Below, in pieces: positions 33,061 to 43,676 of a stretch of 64,000 nt of DNA (positions within the stretch are counted from its first letter, which is position 1; each line of letters starts with the position of its first letter). Source of the DNA: Anodontia alba (taxonomy: Eukaryota > Mollusca > Bivalvia > Lucinida > Lucinidae); contig OZ024833.1 in the NCBI GenBank assembly GCA_964016985.1, forward strand, positions 58,975,463-59,039,462, in the 5' to 3' direction. A program made the position numbers and the translations under genes. The notes under the pieces were generated by a model. That model saw only the letters and a program-made list of their open reading frames with translations, was not told the origin of the DNA and did no database searches.

Positions 33061-33604
33061 AAGTGTTTCCCTCGTGGTAAAATGTCGGATAAACTAACAA
33101 ATGAATCAGTACCATTGAAATAAGGACACAAAAGAATCCGTTTAGAATTATCTTCAAGGAACCCATGTACAGCGTTAAATAAAATAACGTTCATTACAGG
33201 GAAAATGCAAATTTGGAAACAAAATTAGTTCAGTCATTTAAAGACCCAAGGAACGATCCTAAAATTAACAAAAGAAAAATATATAACTGTATATACATTT
33301 TAACTGTGTTAAAAATTGATTTAAACGTTAAAAACTGCATGCTTTATGAGGTTGGTTCCAATTAAAATCATAAAAATCAATAGGGTTAGGAAAATTATGA
33401 ATAAGGTATATAAAATTCCTCTAATTTCTTTTGCTGTTGTAAAGCTCCCATTGTCATGGCAAACAGAGTAGACTTTACATGAATCATTATACCGCCATGT
33501 TTCCATAAAAAAAAAAAAAAAAAGGACAGGAAGACAAACGTTTTATACCTTACATTTAATAAGGCCTTTCAAATAATTTTGTGATAAAAAGGACTGAATC
33601 AGAT
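33061..33604. other. No feature seen
   Basis: AT-rich; A-run at 33507-33523. Confidence 0.4.
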
Positions 33605-33605
33605 A

Positions 33606-33680
33606 GAAATCAAAGTACTGAGAGAACTGGTAGGTCGACTGTCTCTTAGGCTAGGTAAATGGTCCTGTTGTGGTGCTTAA
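33606..33680 (+). repeat. Repeat K 5' fragment
   Basis: AAATCAAAGTACTGAGAGAA to GCTAGGTAAATGGTCCTG. Confidence 0.55.
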
Positions 33681-33734
33681 AATTAACACTTTTAAACATA
33701 ACATGTTCACAACTAACCTGACATTAGACAACAT

Positions 33735-33990
33735 TTTACAGTGGAGTAGCCAGAATGTCATCATTTTTACGTACATTCAGGAAAATTCTTGAAATAAATA
33801 TGCATAGAATCGCTTCTAAAATAGGGACTACCCTTAAAGGAAAGAATTTGCTCCCTACGGGAGCAAATTCTTTCCTTTAAGAGCGGCCCCTTTAGTTAAG
33901 CAGCAAAATATTTATGTTAATGTCACTTTATTGTAAACATTTTTCGTACGCATGTTACGCACATACGTAATGTGCGTAATGAGCGTTAAG
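33735..33990. mobile_element. Family J2 element
   Basis: Collinear with 24163: TAGGGACTACCCTTAAAGGA hairpin and GCATGTTACGCACATACGTA. Confidence 0.77.
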
Positions 33991-34530
33991 CATATGTTTT
34001 ACAAAAGTAAGGGAACTGGATACTCTTGGCAGATTTTTCGCCATTTCCGCCAAGGGAGACAATTCTTTGACTTCCTGCTTGCTTTACTGCACACCAATAG
34101 CCTTCTGCAAAGGGATCTACTCTATAAGGAAAGAATTTGATCCCTCCATTACGTAAACATACATATATAATTTTTACCCCCTTAAACCCGACTTTTATAT
34201 AGTAAAACTAGGGTTTACAGGGGTAAACATTACTTTTTTTTATTTCTGCTCAAAAACATAGATTGTGGGTACTCGATAGAACCGCCTCGGCGAGGCGGTT
34301 CTAACGAATACCCACAATCTACGTGTTGAGGTGGAATTATGAAAAAAATATCAGTTATTTTTTCTGAAAACTTTCAGTTTTTGTTGGTGAAAATTTCAAT
34401 ATATTTGAATAGGCGTGTTTTCGTAATGCTGAGAGCAAATTTTTTCCTTACAGAGCAGATCCCTATTCAGAAAGGGACAAAAAACATTTTGACAGAGTTG
34501 ACTCCCATGAAAGTGTATATCTCATCAGAC
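33991..34530. mobile_element. Family J1 hairpin split by B
   Basis: GGGATCTACTCTATAAGGAA...GATCCCTC before and CTGAGAGCAAATTTTTTCCT...CCTATTCAGAAAGGG after the B element at 34147-34428. Confidence 0.75.
34147..34428 (+). mobile_element. Family B MITE nested in J1
   Basis: CATTACGTAAACATACATAT to GTGTTTTCGTAATG. It splits a J1 hairpin almost at its centre of symmetry. Confidence 0.84.
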
Positions 34531-34540
34531 CATATTGATT

Positions 34541-34844
34541 TTGTTTGTGTTGAGGTTTTACGGCCCAGTCAACCCAATGGGGTCATGTTGAGCGCGGTCA
34601 GTTTACCTAACCACACTTTTACTGGACAGGCTTAGTCCTCTAAGCGGTTAACCAGTATTGTGCACATTCTTTCGCCAGAAACTGACAACTGCCCTTCTTG
34701 AATCAGCGGAAGGAAGAAAATGACTAGAAAATATTTCATGATCAATCTCCACGAAAGAATGTTACCGACTTCGGCGGGGGTTGAACCCGCGACCTCCTGG
34801 TCTCCAGTCGGACGGCGCATCCAACTGAGCCACCGAGGCCGACA
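34541..34844 (-). mobile_element. tRNA-derived SINE, full length, minus strand, with 15-bp target duplication
   Basis: On the minus strand it begins TGTCGGCCTCGGTGGCTCAG, carries a clean B box (GGGTTCAACCCC), the GGCGAAAGAATGTGCACAAT block, and ends in GTAAAACCTCAACACAAACA. CAGACCATATTGATT flanks it at 34526-34540 and 34845-34859. It is the same family as the 29-30 kb copies. Confidence 0.92.
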
Positions 34845-34960
34845 CAGACCATATTGATTCTCCGGCGCCTGATCAGGGTCTGCATTGTTTTCAAAGGTCC
34901 CCTTTTATGGTGTTTAACAACGTTAAGCATCCCCCTATTCATAACTATCCCAACTTAGCA

Positions 34961-35554
34961 CAGCATTTGACAAATTTAAGACAAATTTAATGCTAATTAG
35001 AGAGCGCTTCTGAACCATGTGTCATTCCTGACTACCCTAGACCCTCTTCTCAGTACAAGCGCTCGTTTCCCCCACCCTATCACGTATCAACGTTTCTCTT
35101 ATTATATTTCTTCATCAGAGTCAACCTTTTGTTTGTCATTGAGAAACGCTATACTAACCAAGTTGTGTCGTGTATTGTTCGACTTTCTGCAGTCAATTTA
35201 AACGAGACTACTTTGTGCCTACAGTCAACAAAAGAAATTGAATGAAATTGTACGCGTTCTGTCGTGGGAAATTTCAAATGAATAGCAAGGGTAATTTTCT
35301 CCAACTGCTTAATATACTACTTGATGCGTGAATCAATTATTCTGTCATAAAATGGTTTCACCTCGGTCTGAAGATAAGTAGAAATTTGTTATTTTTACAA
35401 ATCTATTTATACTGAAAACATGAACAAATGAACATATTTCAGACGAATTTATTAAGGAACCAACGAAAAGCGACATAAGCTAGATTGCGCAAGCACTTTA
35501 AAGAGGTCCGAGGTTGAACACTTCCACTTCAACCTTCTGATTATAAATAGCATA
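34961..35554. other. No feature seen
   Basis: About 600 bp of apparently single-copy sequence; no domain recognised. Confidence 0.4.
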
Positions 35555-35740
35555 AAGCAGAGACAACATTGAGAAAAATATGTCTTATTTTTCAAAACAC
35601 ATTAAGACATTTCATTCAAATTATCTCTTAGTGACAATATGAATGAAATGCCAAGTCTTATTTTCTGTGAATAATAATAAAAAAAAATATCACCGATTTT
35701 CATTTGATGATTTAACCTACAGAGTACTAAACTTTAAGTA
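35555..35740. mobile_element. Family D-like hairpin
   Basis: TTAAGACATTTCATTCAAAT and AATGAATGAAATGCCAAGTC stem. Confidence 0.68.
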
Positions 35741-35984
35741 TAAAGACAGAACACATAATAGCCTGTCAAAGTAAGCTGTCCGGCACTTTCTACCCATGGG
35801 GGTCACGTGTGCTTGGACGAGTCCATATTCTCCTTTATGAGTTGCGCTTTCAGAAGTACATGCCAGCCTCTAGAAATGTCGCTGCTGGAGAAATCCTTCA
35901 GCAATGAAGTTTTTTTTTTGTTTTTTTTTTCTTCTGTTTTTCCACGAAAGTATATAAGCACCGACGTGAGAAATCGTACCTTCT

Positions 35985-36185
35985 GACATGTGCATCCAAA
36001 AAAATACTCAAATTAGCTTGCACCGCGCAGTCTGATCAGAGTCTTCATTATCCGCATGAAGAAACTGCATCATTGGCTATCCAAAAAATGTGCCCAGTGA
36101 AGAATCTGATCAGCCTGCGCGAATGCGCAGGCTGATCTGAATCTTCGCTGATCGCACTCCGTTCGTATGTAAATTTCTGATGTTC
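35985..36185. mobile_element. Family F MITE (subtype)
   Basis: GTGCATCCAAAAAAATACTC, GCATCATTGGCTATCC and the perfect hairpin GATCAGCCTGCGCGAATGCG. Provides the empty site for the B insertion at 61853. Confidence 0.7.
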
Positions 36186-36235
36186 CGACCCACATGTTCA
36201 AAATCTTAGTAGGATGGTTTTTGTATGTTCCAACT

Positions 36236-36830
36236 TACCGTAGTATCCCTGAATATTGGTACAGACTGGCCTGCGCAAACAGTGTAGACCCTAATCAGAC
36301 GCCGCGTACTGCGGCGTCAGATTTGAGTCTACACTATTTACCACATACCGACAGTTTACACACCAACTAGTCAAATAAACATGTTTAGGTTTTAGGACGC
36401 GCATGGTTAGAAGATAAGGTGTGCCAATATTTAAGGTTAATGTGGTAATGCCTGAGCAAACGGTGTACACTAGATCAGACGCCGCGGGGTCTGATCAGAG
36501 CGGGAGTCAAATGTTCAAATTTTAAGACAAGTATGGTATGGAATGAAGCTGTTCGACTATTTTGTGTTAGTACGGTCCTAAACAAACATTGTAGACGCAG
36601 ATCAGACGCCGCTGAACGCGGCGTTTGATCAGGGCATGAATCGTTTGCCACTTACCTAGCAAGAAAGACTTATTCAAATTTTAGAACAAGTATGGCAAAG
36701 GAGTTTAAGGTGTCCCAATAATTCGGGTATATATGGTAAGGACTCAGAGTGCCCCAATATTTAAGGTAAATACAACAGTCAGGGTGTCCCAATATTTAAG
36801 ATAAATACAATAATCCTCCCCTACAATGAT
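36236..36830. mobile_element. Cluster of three A elements in tandem
   Basis: Hairpins near 36279-36343, 36466-36498 and 36584-36643, separated by the family's GTATGGTAAGG and GTGTCCCAATATTTAAGGTA segments. The second hairpin is shortened. Confidence 0.7.
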
Positions 36831-36996
36831 ACATAATATATGTCCGAGAAATAAAATGAGAAATATACACAAATGCTATTCTGATCTGGGAACGTCTAGC
36901 ATTAATAGCAAGGAAACAGTTTACTTAAATAGCAGCTTTTAATACAAAAAGAAAAAAAAATGGATTCTTACACGTAAGGCCCTCATTATATTATAT

Positions 36997-37450
36997 TTAC
37001 CCTATATATTCGGACTGATAGGTCTAAGCAAACAACGCAGACCAAGATCAAACTGCTTAAGTCCTATAGGAGCAGTTTGATCAGAATCTATACGATATGC
37101 CATTCGTCCAGCAGCTTTTAGACGCATCAACAGGTCATCAAAAAAACGTCTATGTAATTCTGACCCCCTCACACCCCACTATTATATAGAAAAATGGGGT
37201 TTGCAGGGTTATGCATTATTTTTTCTTATTTCTGCTCAAAATATAGATTGTGGGTACGAGTATCCACATTCTATGTTTTGAGCAGAAATATGAAAAAGTA
37301 TTCGATTTTTATCTGAAAATTTTCAGTTTTTGGTGTTAAAATTTTCGTATAATTGAATAGGCTTGTTTTCGTAATGTAGTCAAAACCAGCTGTTAAACTT
37401 TTAGGACTAGTATGGTAAGGGATTGAATATTTAGAATGGATAAATATGGT
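36997..37450. mobile_element. Family A MITE split by B
   Basis: TATTTACCCTATATATTCGG start, hairpin 37030-37100 with the changed core CAAACTGCTTAAG, then B at 37136, then TTTAGGACTAGTATGGTAAG. Confidence 0.72.
37136..37376 (+). mobile_element. Family B MITE with most of the palindrome deleted, nested in A
   Basis: The core is reduced to ATTGTGGGTACGAGTATCCA. The arms are complete. A-family sequence continues on both sides. Confidence 0.8.
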
Positions 37451-37469
37451 TACAAAAAATAAAGATATT

Positions 37470-37625
37470 GAGGGCTCCAGATCTGAGAGGTTATCGGTAA
37501 TACAATTTTCTTATTTCTCCACGAAAACATATGTTGTGGGTACTCATTAGAAGCGCCTCGTCGAGGCGCTTCTAATGAGAACGCACAACATCTGTTTACA
37601 TGGAGAAATAAGAAAAATATCATCA
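37470..37625. mobile_element. Family C foldback
   Basis: CACGAAAACATATGTTGTGG and a perfect hairpin around GAAGCGCCTCGTCGAGGCGC. Confidence 0.78.
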
Positions 37626-37890
37626 ATTTTGGTTGAATAAAGCACCGTATCTGGGACTATGGTTATTGACCCTATGGAAGGGCGTAACTGGCAAGCACCA
37701 GCTATTCAGGAACAGGACTCTGTTTCTTTTACTGAATATAGACAGTAATACTGATATAGATGCTTTTGATGTTTATAAAGAATCACGCGCTCACGAGAGC
37801 AGATATTATCTAAGAAATTATGAAAGGGCTCCAAAAGGTTTATTTTTGTAAAGATGAACTATATAGTATTACACAGCTTGGTTGCAGCAT
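37626..37890. other. No feature seen
   Basis: A 72-codon open frame here has no recognisable domain. Confidence 0.4.
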
Positions 37891-38155
37891 AACCCTTTTA
37901 CCCCTGAGTTTCCGAGTGGACTCTTCCATCATTTAATTTGGACATGCTCACTGATACAAACTGGGACGTAAGTCAAGATTCAAAAACCGAGATGGCAACC
38001 AGTGTAGATCCTGATGAGACTCATCTGCATCTAGCCTATTTGCAAAGCTATCTGCTTTGGTCGACAGGAACGAAAAGATACTTTTTTAGTCGGAACCTTG
38101 GCCATCCAGACAAGTGTATTCTACTAGTACATATGTTCAGAATCTTTGCAAATGT

Positions 38156-38318
38156 TAACCCTTGTCCTGCTGAACCCGGATATACCCTGCCTTTGCAAAC
38201 AGTGTAGATCCAGATCAGTTGGCTTCTTCAGAAGCCAACTGATCTGGATCTGCACTGTTTGCCATTATGTGAATTTATATCAACAATCTAGATCAAGTAA
38301 TCTGATTGGCTGAAAATT
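38156..38318. mobile_element. Family P hairpin element
   Basis: GTCCTGCTGAACCCGGATAT, hairpin 38198-38262 with core GTTGGCTTCTTCAGAAGCCA, then ATCTGATTGGCTGAAAATTG, collinear with 6752-6922. Confidence 0.75.
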
Positions 38319-38715
38319 GGAAGTGAGTGTGGCATGTTGATTTTTTCAGCAGGAAGCAGCGTTTCCATACAAATATAGTGACACATAGGAATAAAGGGAG
38401 AGAATCATTGGGAATCTCAAGACAGGTAATTCTGAAATCGCTTTGAGAGTAAAACGCCAAACATTTCGGCTGCACCAAAATGTTCGAGTACTTGTGATGG
38501 TTTCTGTTCGGGTAGATTACTATATTGTATATTGTAATTCGATCACTTACATGTTCTTTTTGTTTTTATCTGTGTTGTCAATAATTCATGTATATTTATC
38601 TAATAAGGACCATTGATCTCTTTACCTAATATTACAACCCTATAAATTGGCGCACTCTTAGCAGAATCTTCGCCCTCAACCTGCAGAATCAAATACAGCG
38701 ACAAGCAAACAGCAC
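38319..38715. other. No feature seen
   Basis: Unrecognised AT-rich sequence. Confidence 0.4.
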
Positions 38716-38972
38716 AATGATCCGATGCAAGCATTTTCGATCTGACTGCGAGCATCTTTAATCTGACTGCCTTTATGTTTGATCTGATTGCGCGCATAAA
38801 TGATCTGACTTCGAGCACGCTTTACTCTGACTGCAAGCATGTTTTATCTGACTGCGCGCATGTTTGATCTGACCGCGCGCATGTTTGATCTGACTGCGAA
38901 CATTTTTTTTTATCTGACTGCGATTATGTTTGATCTGACTGCGAGTATGTTTGATCTGACTGCGCGCATGTG
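38716..38972. repeat. 21-bp minisatellite, about 12 units
   Basis: Unit GATCTGACTGCGCGCATGTT with small changes. On the minus strand it reads as Arg-Ser-Gln-Ile-Lys-His-Ala heptads. The unit is nearly one arm of the E/F hairpin (GATCAGACTGCGCATG), suggesting it grew from such an element. Confidence 0.85.
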
Positions 38973-39189
38973 CAGAGTGATATGCGATTTTGAAGCCCAC
39001 GAACGTCTCTAAGAGGCCTTTTCTCATGGCGAGGACCAGATTTACATTTTCGCAAATTTAGAAAGCCTGTTATTCGGAAATATTTTCGGGAGTGAGAAAC
39101 TTAGCACTGCTTGAATTTAGATTGTCCTCTGACTTTTGCTTCTGTGCATGCAGTTATATAATTGGTTTAACCTTGCAACCGCAGCTAAA

Positions 39190-39402
39190 TAAACCACACG
39201 ACGCCAGAAAAACGCCCTTAAACCGTATGTGAACAAAGAAGGCCCTAGGCTATTCGCGCAGACTGGCCAGGGCGTTCTATGTTCGTCGATGGACTGGGGA
39301 GCAGTCACTGATTCTGTAAGCGGGCAGCGAAGAGCCTGATCAGACTGCGCATTTGCGCAGTCTGATCTGGACCTTCGTTGCCCGCCTATGCGATATGGGT
39401 CC
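39190..39402. mobile_element. Family E-like MITE
   Basis: GAACAAAGAAGGCCCTAGGC, and a perfect hairpin GATCAGACTGCGCATTTGCG near 39338-39368. Confidence 0.65.
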
Positions 39403-39407
39403 TTTTA

Positions 39408-39720
39408 CCTCGTTGAGGTCATATTAAAATTCCATCGCTGTATGCAAACCGTCAATCGCAGTAAGCAAATTAAATGCTGCATAAACCATCATGCCTAATA
39501 CCGTAATTGTTCTAAATACCGCACACAGTAACTATTTACAGTGCTTGTCCTAAAACCTGGACGTTTTCCCTCGTTGAGGTCATATCAAAATTCCATCGCT
39601 GTATGCAAACCGTCAGTCGCAGTAAGAAATTAAACGCTGCATAAGCCATTATGCCAAATACCGTAATTATTCTAAATACCGCACACAGTAACTACTTACA
39701 GCGCTTGTCCTAAAATCGGG
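39408..39720. repeat. 161-bp direct tandem duplication
   Basis: CCTCGTTGAGGTCATATTAA at 39408 and CCTCGTTGAGGTCATATCAA at 39569; both continue through CCATCGCTGTATGCAAACCG to GCTTGTCCTAAAA with few differences. Confidence 0.88.
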
Positions 39721-40174
39721 ACAAATTTTTGGTCTATGCTGTTTGTGACTGCCGAAATAACCAGGAGAAATGGAACAGACAGGCCTGAGCAAACAGTGCA
39801 GATCCAGATCCAATGCCGCAGATCCATAATTATTACAAACTTGGTAAACTTCTTCACTCTGTTCACCAAATTTTCGGAGGTGACCCCCTTCTTCCTCCGA
39901 GTGTAAATGGAAAAAAAATTCTATTGATTTTTATAAATATGGCTGTTACATTAACGAACATAATGGCGTCCAATGTTTACTTCCTGTCGCATCTCGATGA
40001 CCTTACGACGTCAAAACGTCAAACACATGACATTGTTTTATAGTGTTCAGGGTTTTCATTAAGAGGAGGCTGGAGGCCAAAATGACTGTCTCAAAGATTT
40101 TTATGGCCGCCTAAAATCTTTTTTTTTTTTTTCTTTTTTTTTTTTTTCTTTTTTTTTTTGTTGCATTACAGTAC

Positions 40175-40390
40175 CCTATTTACCCTAAGTAGTCGGACAC
40201 CTCAATTCCTAAGTAGTCGGACACCTCGACCCCTAAGTAGTCGGAAACCTCAACTCCAAAGTAGTCGGACACTTCTATACCATACTTGTGTCTAAAAATT
40301 GCTAAAGGATTGGCAAACAGTGTATCTAGGTCTACATTGTTTGCTCAGGCCTGTCTGTCTGAATACATACGGTAAATACGGTAATTTGAC
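40175..40390. mobile_element. Family A MITE whose left end is amplified
   Basis: TATTTACCCTAAGTAGTCGG start and GAATACATACGGTAAATACG end. The inner hairpin is reduced. Confidence 0.68.
40182..40276. repeat. 24-bp minisatellite, four units
   Basis: CCTAAGTAGTCGGACACCTC repeated at 40186, 40210, 40234 and 40258. The unit is the terminal sequence of family A. Confidence 0.85.
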
Positions 40391-40487
40391 CGCCACAAAT
40401 AGTGTTCTGGCTTCCTCTAATTTTTTTTTATTGAAAAACCCTGAGTGTTTATAAAATGCTTACGAGCGAATTATGATTACAAAAAAA

Positions 40488-40590
40488 GACCTATTTACCC
40501 AAGTGTTGGGATGGGCAGGGCTTACAGTGTACACAGACCAAGATCAGAGGTCACATAAGTCGTGGTCTGATCAGGGTCAGCGCTGTGTGT
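40488..40590. mobile_element. Family A-like hairpin, diverged
   Basis: CTATTTACCCAAGTGTTGGG and GACCAAGATCAGAGGTCACA with GTGGTCTGATCAGGGTCAGC. Confidence 0.55.
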
Positions 40591-40929
40591 GTGCGTGTGG
40601 TTTTTCTTTTTATATGAGCCGTTTTATCAAGATCTACACTGTATGGAAAAATATGTTTCCGACTGCAGGATTCATTAGTGTTACGACTGATGTTCGATTA
40701 TAATCGATCATCAGTCACGTTTGCCTTTTGTGACTGATGATCCTTAAGATTTTTTATAGTTGACAAAATGGAAAATTCTGTCTTTAGAAACATATTTTTC
40801 TCCCGTTTTATTTTTATAGGCAAGAAATAAAGAAATGAAATTCAAAGCTGTCTATTTAGGTCATTCTAAATTGCGGTAAATAAAACGTGAAAACAAATGA
40901 TAAAATAGCCTTAAAAAGTCAGCCTATAA

Positions 40930-41045
40930 GTACTGATATTTTTCGTATTTCTCCATGAAAACATACGTTGTGGATATTCATTAGAAGCGTCTCGTGGAGG
41001 CGCTTCTAATGAATACCCACAGGAGAAATAAGAAAAATATTGTCC
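40930..41045. mobile_element. Family C foldback
   Basis: CATGAAAACATACGTTGTGG, a hairpin GAAGCGTCTCGTGGAGGCGC and GAATACCCACAGGAGAAATA; shortened right arm. Confidence 0.72.
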
Positions 41046-41391
41046 GGATACCCCTTTTATTGATCTGGAGCAATGAATAAGTACCTGGAAGAGGACTAAA
41101 TTCAGTGGATATATTTTCTACAAGTCGATTGTTAATCGATGATCAGTCGGTTTTCGAGAACCGATGATTGACTATAAAATTCTGGCCGATTCCCAACACC
41201 AGGACAGAAAGGGTTAAATCACTCTTTTTTCTGTCACAATTTTTTGTCAATGTCAAGGTCGTTCTCCGTCTTTTAAATAACGAGAGCATACCATAAAGAG
41301 ATGCATGGATTTAAATTTTTCTATGAAACACATGCAAGCAAACCAGTTCAGCGAAATGCTTTTGAATGAAAGAAAAGAAAACAAGACTTAC
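41046..41391. other. Start of the presumed adenylate cyclase first intron
   Basis: Intronic sequence just inside the donor. A short imperfect hairpin (GATGATCAGTCGG and its partner) lies near 41125-41175 and resembles one near 40685-40745. No second exon was seen. Confidence 0.4.
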
Positions 41392-41394
41392 CTG
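41386..41394 (-). other. Splice donor site of the adenylate cyclase exon
   Basis: On the minus strand the sequence is CAG|GTAAGT, the full metazoan 5' splice-site consensus. It falls immediately after the codon for Gln208, at the point in the family just before the sixth membrane helix of cassette M1. Confidence 0.85.
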
Positions 41395-42015
41395 TCTCCA
41401 TAGTAACGGCGGAAGTGAGTTGGCAACTAAAGCTGATACGATCATGTGACTAACAGGAAGTATAATCCCTAAGATGGCGGTAAGGTAGGTCCTCAGTGGC
41501 ATCATGGAATAAATTAAGAACACAACAAACATCACTTCCCAAACACCCTGAACCGGTGTGTGAATCGGAGTGGGTCTCTCACTTAATACTGATCCAAAAT
41601 CCAGTGGAAATCCAAACACGGTAAATCCAATTAAGAATATTAACGAAACCAAACAAATAACAGGGAAGTGAGACTCCTTCATAAATCTCGTATTAATAAA
41701 AACAAACAGGAAAACAAATGTGAAAAACTGAATTCCAAAATATATCCCTGGCACACTGAGATTCCTCACATAAACAAAATTAACTACTGAAAGACAAGCA
41801 GAAATCATGCTTGCAAGGCACAGAAGATGTCCGAATGAAGCTTGCTGTAACTTAAACACATATCTTGTATATAGCCTCTCCAGCTCCTCGTTTTCAAACT
41901 CGTACCTACTAAACACCCTTTTCAGTTGTTTATGAGCGGGCGTTCGCTGCAGCATCGGGCTCGTCTCATTACTCGCCATCTCGTTGTTCATAAACTTTAT
42001 AACTACCTCCGCCAT
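41392..42015 (-). CDS. ADCY1-like: Membrane adenylate cyclase, first coding exon (N-terminus and five membrane segments)
   Basis: Class III transmembrane adenylyl cyclases make cAMP from ATP at the plasma membrane. The exon encodes 208 residues from an ATG at 42015-42013 that is preceded in frame by a TAA three codons upstream. Residues 1-60 are cytosolic, with the ENEELERLYTRYVFKLQQ segment typical of the region before the first membrane cassette. Hydrophobic segments lie at about 61-83, 88-108, 117-137, 159-174 and 177-197, five of the six of cassette M1. GVWEVMFVVFLIYSMMPLR and the terminal PPLLWRQ match the ADCY1/rutabaga (calcium/calmodulin-stimulated) subfamily best, as far as can be judged from memory. 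After CAG the minus strand reads GTAAGT, a perfect donor at 41391-41386; the exon is a whole number of codons, so the intron is phase 0. The reading frame stays open 80 bases into the intron, which should not be read as protein. The sixth membrane segment and both catalytic domains must lie in exons to the left. None was recognised in this window. Confidence 0.88.
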
Positions 42016-42567
42016 AAACTTTTATTTCTTACACCTCCAGAGCGTTCAGAATATTGGCATCAAATGCCATTAATACATCACTTCAAAGGCTAAAATATTA
42101 ACTCATACTTCCTACTTCGTGAGCATAACAGCATAACATGATTGGTTTTTCACGCTGTTTCCGCTGTAAGATTCAGAGAACCGTCCAATAACACTGGTAC
42201 GACATATCTATCAAGTTTTGGAATAGGAGCTCAGGCTGTTTTCCCTCTTCAACTGACATAACCATCTAGATGCGTAGCTGCCAAGTACACATTCCACTTT
42301 GTTCCAGTGAATGTTTTCCCCTAGTTGTAACTATCAATAACAAAGAAATCCACCCAGAATCGGATTTCTCTCGGTAATAAGTATTTAGATAACGAGGTAA
42401 AAATCAGACCTACAGTAGGTAATGCGCTGGAGGTATAAAATGTAAATCAGGTCACGTTTGGTAGGTTAAAATTAGCCTTTTATTTTGATCCAATTATATT
42501 AAGAATATCGGCACACATCCATCTAATATTTTATCTCTACCTGCAATGCAATTATTATTGTCATATC
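42016..42567. other. 5' flank of the adenylate cyclase exon; no repeat recognised
   Basis: This stretch lies upstream of the start codon on the minus strand. It should hold 5' UTR, a further upstream exon or promoter, but no clear TATA box, CpG-rich core or splice acceptor could be picked out. It is one of the few repeat-free stretches of the window. Confidence 0.4.
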
Positions 42568-42748
42568 TCCAGATGAGGTGTGTGTTTTTTTTTCAACCAA
42601 AAGTAATAATTTTTTTTCTTATTTCGCAACGAAAACATATGTTGTGGGAACTCATTAGAAGCGCCTCGACGAGGCGCTTCTAATGAGTACCCACTACATA
42701 TGTTTTCATGGTGAATTAAGAAAAAAAATCTTATCTGGAGCCATGAAC
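42568..42748. mobile_element. Family C foldback upstream of the adenylate cyclase exon
   Basis: CAACGAAAACATATGTTGTG and a hairpin GAAGCGCCTCGACGAGGCGC; outer arms CCAGATGAG / CTTATCTGG. Confidence 0.78.
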
Positions 42749-43080
42749 ATTTTGTATTATGAATACTGGAAGCGGGTTTCAATCACAGCGATGGCTAACA
42801 GATGGCAGTCAAGTGCTGCTGAATATCTTCCCTGTTGCGAGGCAAAATGCTTTTGATAATATTTGCTTGGAAACCGGGGGGGAAATCTGTCGAGTGTTTT
42901 CACTGAACCTGTTGGTAAATATCTTTAGACTAAAACGTGAACTTTCTACATAAATTTTAAGGTAGAAAATGAGTTCCAAGCGTGTCTACGTAGATAATCC
43001 AATTTCTGTTATCAAAAGGAACTTTATACTGGTAATATAAAACTACATTTGAGTCGGATTTCCAGAAAATAGAAGTGGCT
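42749..43080. other. No feature seen
   Basis: Unrecognised sequence. Confidence 0.4.
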
Positions 43081-43236
43081 CTAGACTGGTATTAGTTAAA
43101 CAATGACTGCATAAAATGCATTATTTGATAATTTGATTGTTATTTCTATTTTTATATTATAATGGTTATATTTTAATGGATGTATCAAACAGAATTATAA
43201 GACATTTTTAGTCACTGGAGACTGGGGCCAGTCTAA
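43081..43236. mobile_element. Family G-related arm with extra upstream sequence
   Basis: The right arm (TTTTAATGGATGTATCAAAC to ACTGGGGCCAGTC) is preceded by CTGGTATTAGTTAAACAATG, which recurs at 47053-47100. This suggests a longer parent element than the short palindromes. Confidence 0.6.
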
Positions 43237-43546
43237 AGGTTATGCTTATGTAATCTTTGATAGAAGAAGCCTTAATGATCTGGATTATCCCAAGTAGACC
43301 ACTTCTATTCCGAGACAGGGGTTCTGCCCGTTCTGGAAATTAATCTTGTGTTGAGACAGTCTAATTTCAGTTCCAAGACAATTGGCGAAGAGTATTTTCA
43401 CTCGGTATACAATGATGAGTGCGTATCTTGATAGACTTTTAAGAAATTCCTCTAAATTTCTTTTGTCTAAGCACGTTGTTTTTCCAAATCTCTTCAAACT
43501 TAACTTACTTCGGTTCGATTCCTAGCCGCTGAAAAGAAAAGAAAAT
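43237..43546. other. No feature seen
   Basis: Unrecognised sequence. Confidence 0.4.
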
Positions 43547-43676
43547 ACTGTTACCTATACATGTCAGTATTTACTGTTACCTATACATGTCAGTATTTAC
43601 TGTTACCTATACATGTCAGTATTTACTGTTACCTATACATGTCAGTATTTACTGTTACCTATACATGTCAGTGGCG
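43547..43676. repeat. 26-bp minisatellite, five units
   Basis: ACTGTTACCTATACATGTCA with period exactly 26, starting at 43547, 43573, 43599, 43625 and 43651. The array ends at the left end of a J2 element. Confidence 0.92.

Noticed and set aside
38600..39027. RSQIKHA-repeat protein
   Set aside because: The repeats come from a 21-bp minisatellite; a 21-bp period always preserves frame, and nothing else supports a gene.
40182..40276. CRISPR-like regular repeats (also at 38716 and 43547)
   Set aside because: The units are directly adjacent without unique spacers, and the genome is eukaryotic.
41311..41391. Extra 26 residues at the end of the adenylate cyclase frame
   Set aside because: They follow a perfect GTAAGT donor and do not resemble the family's next segment; they are read-through into the intron.
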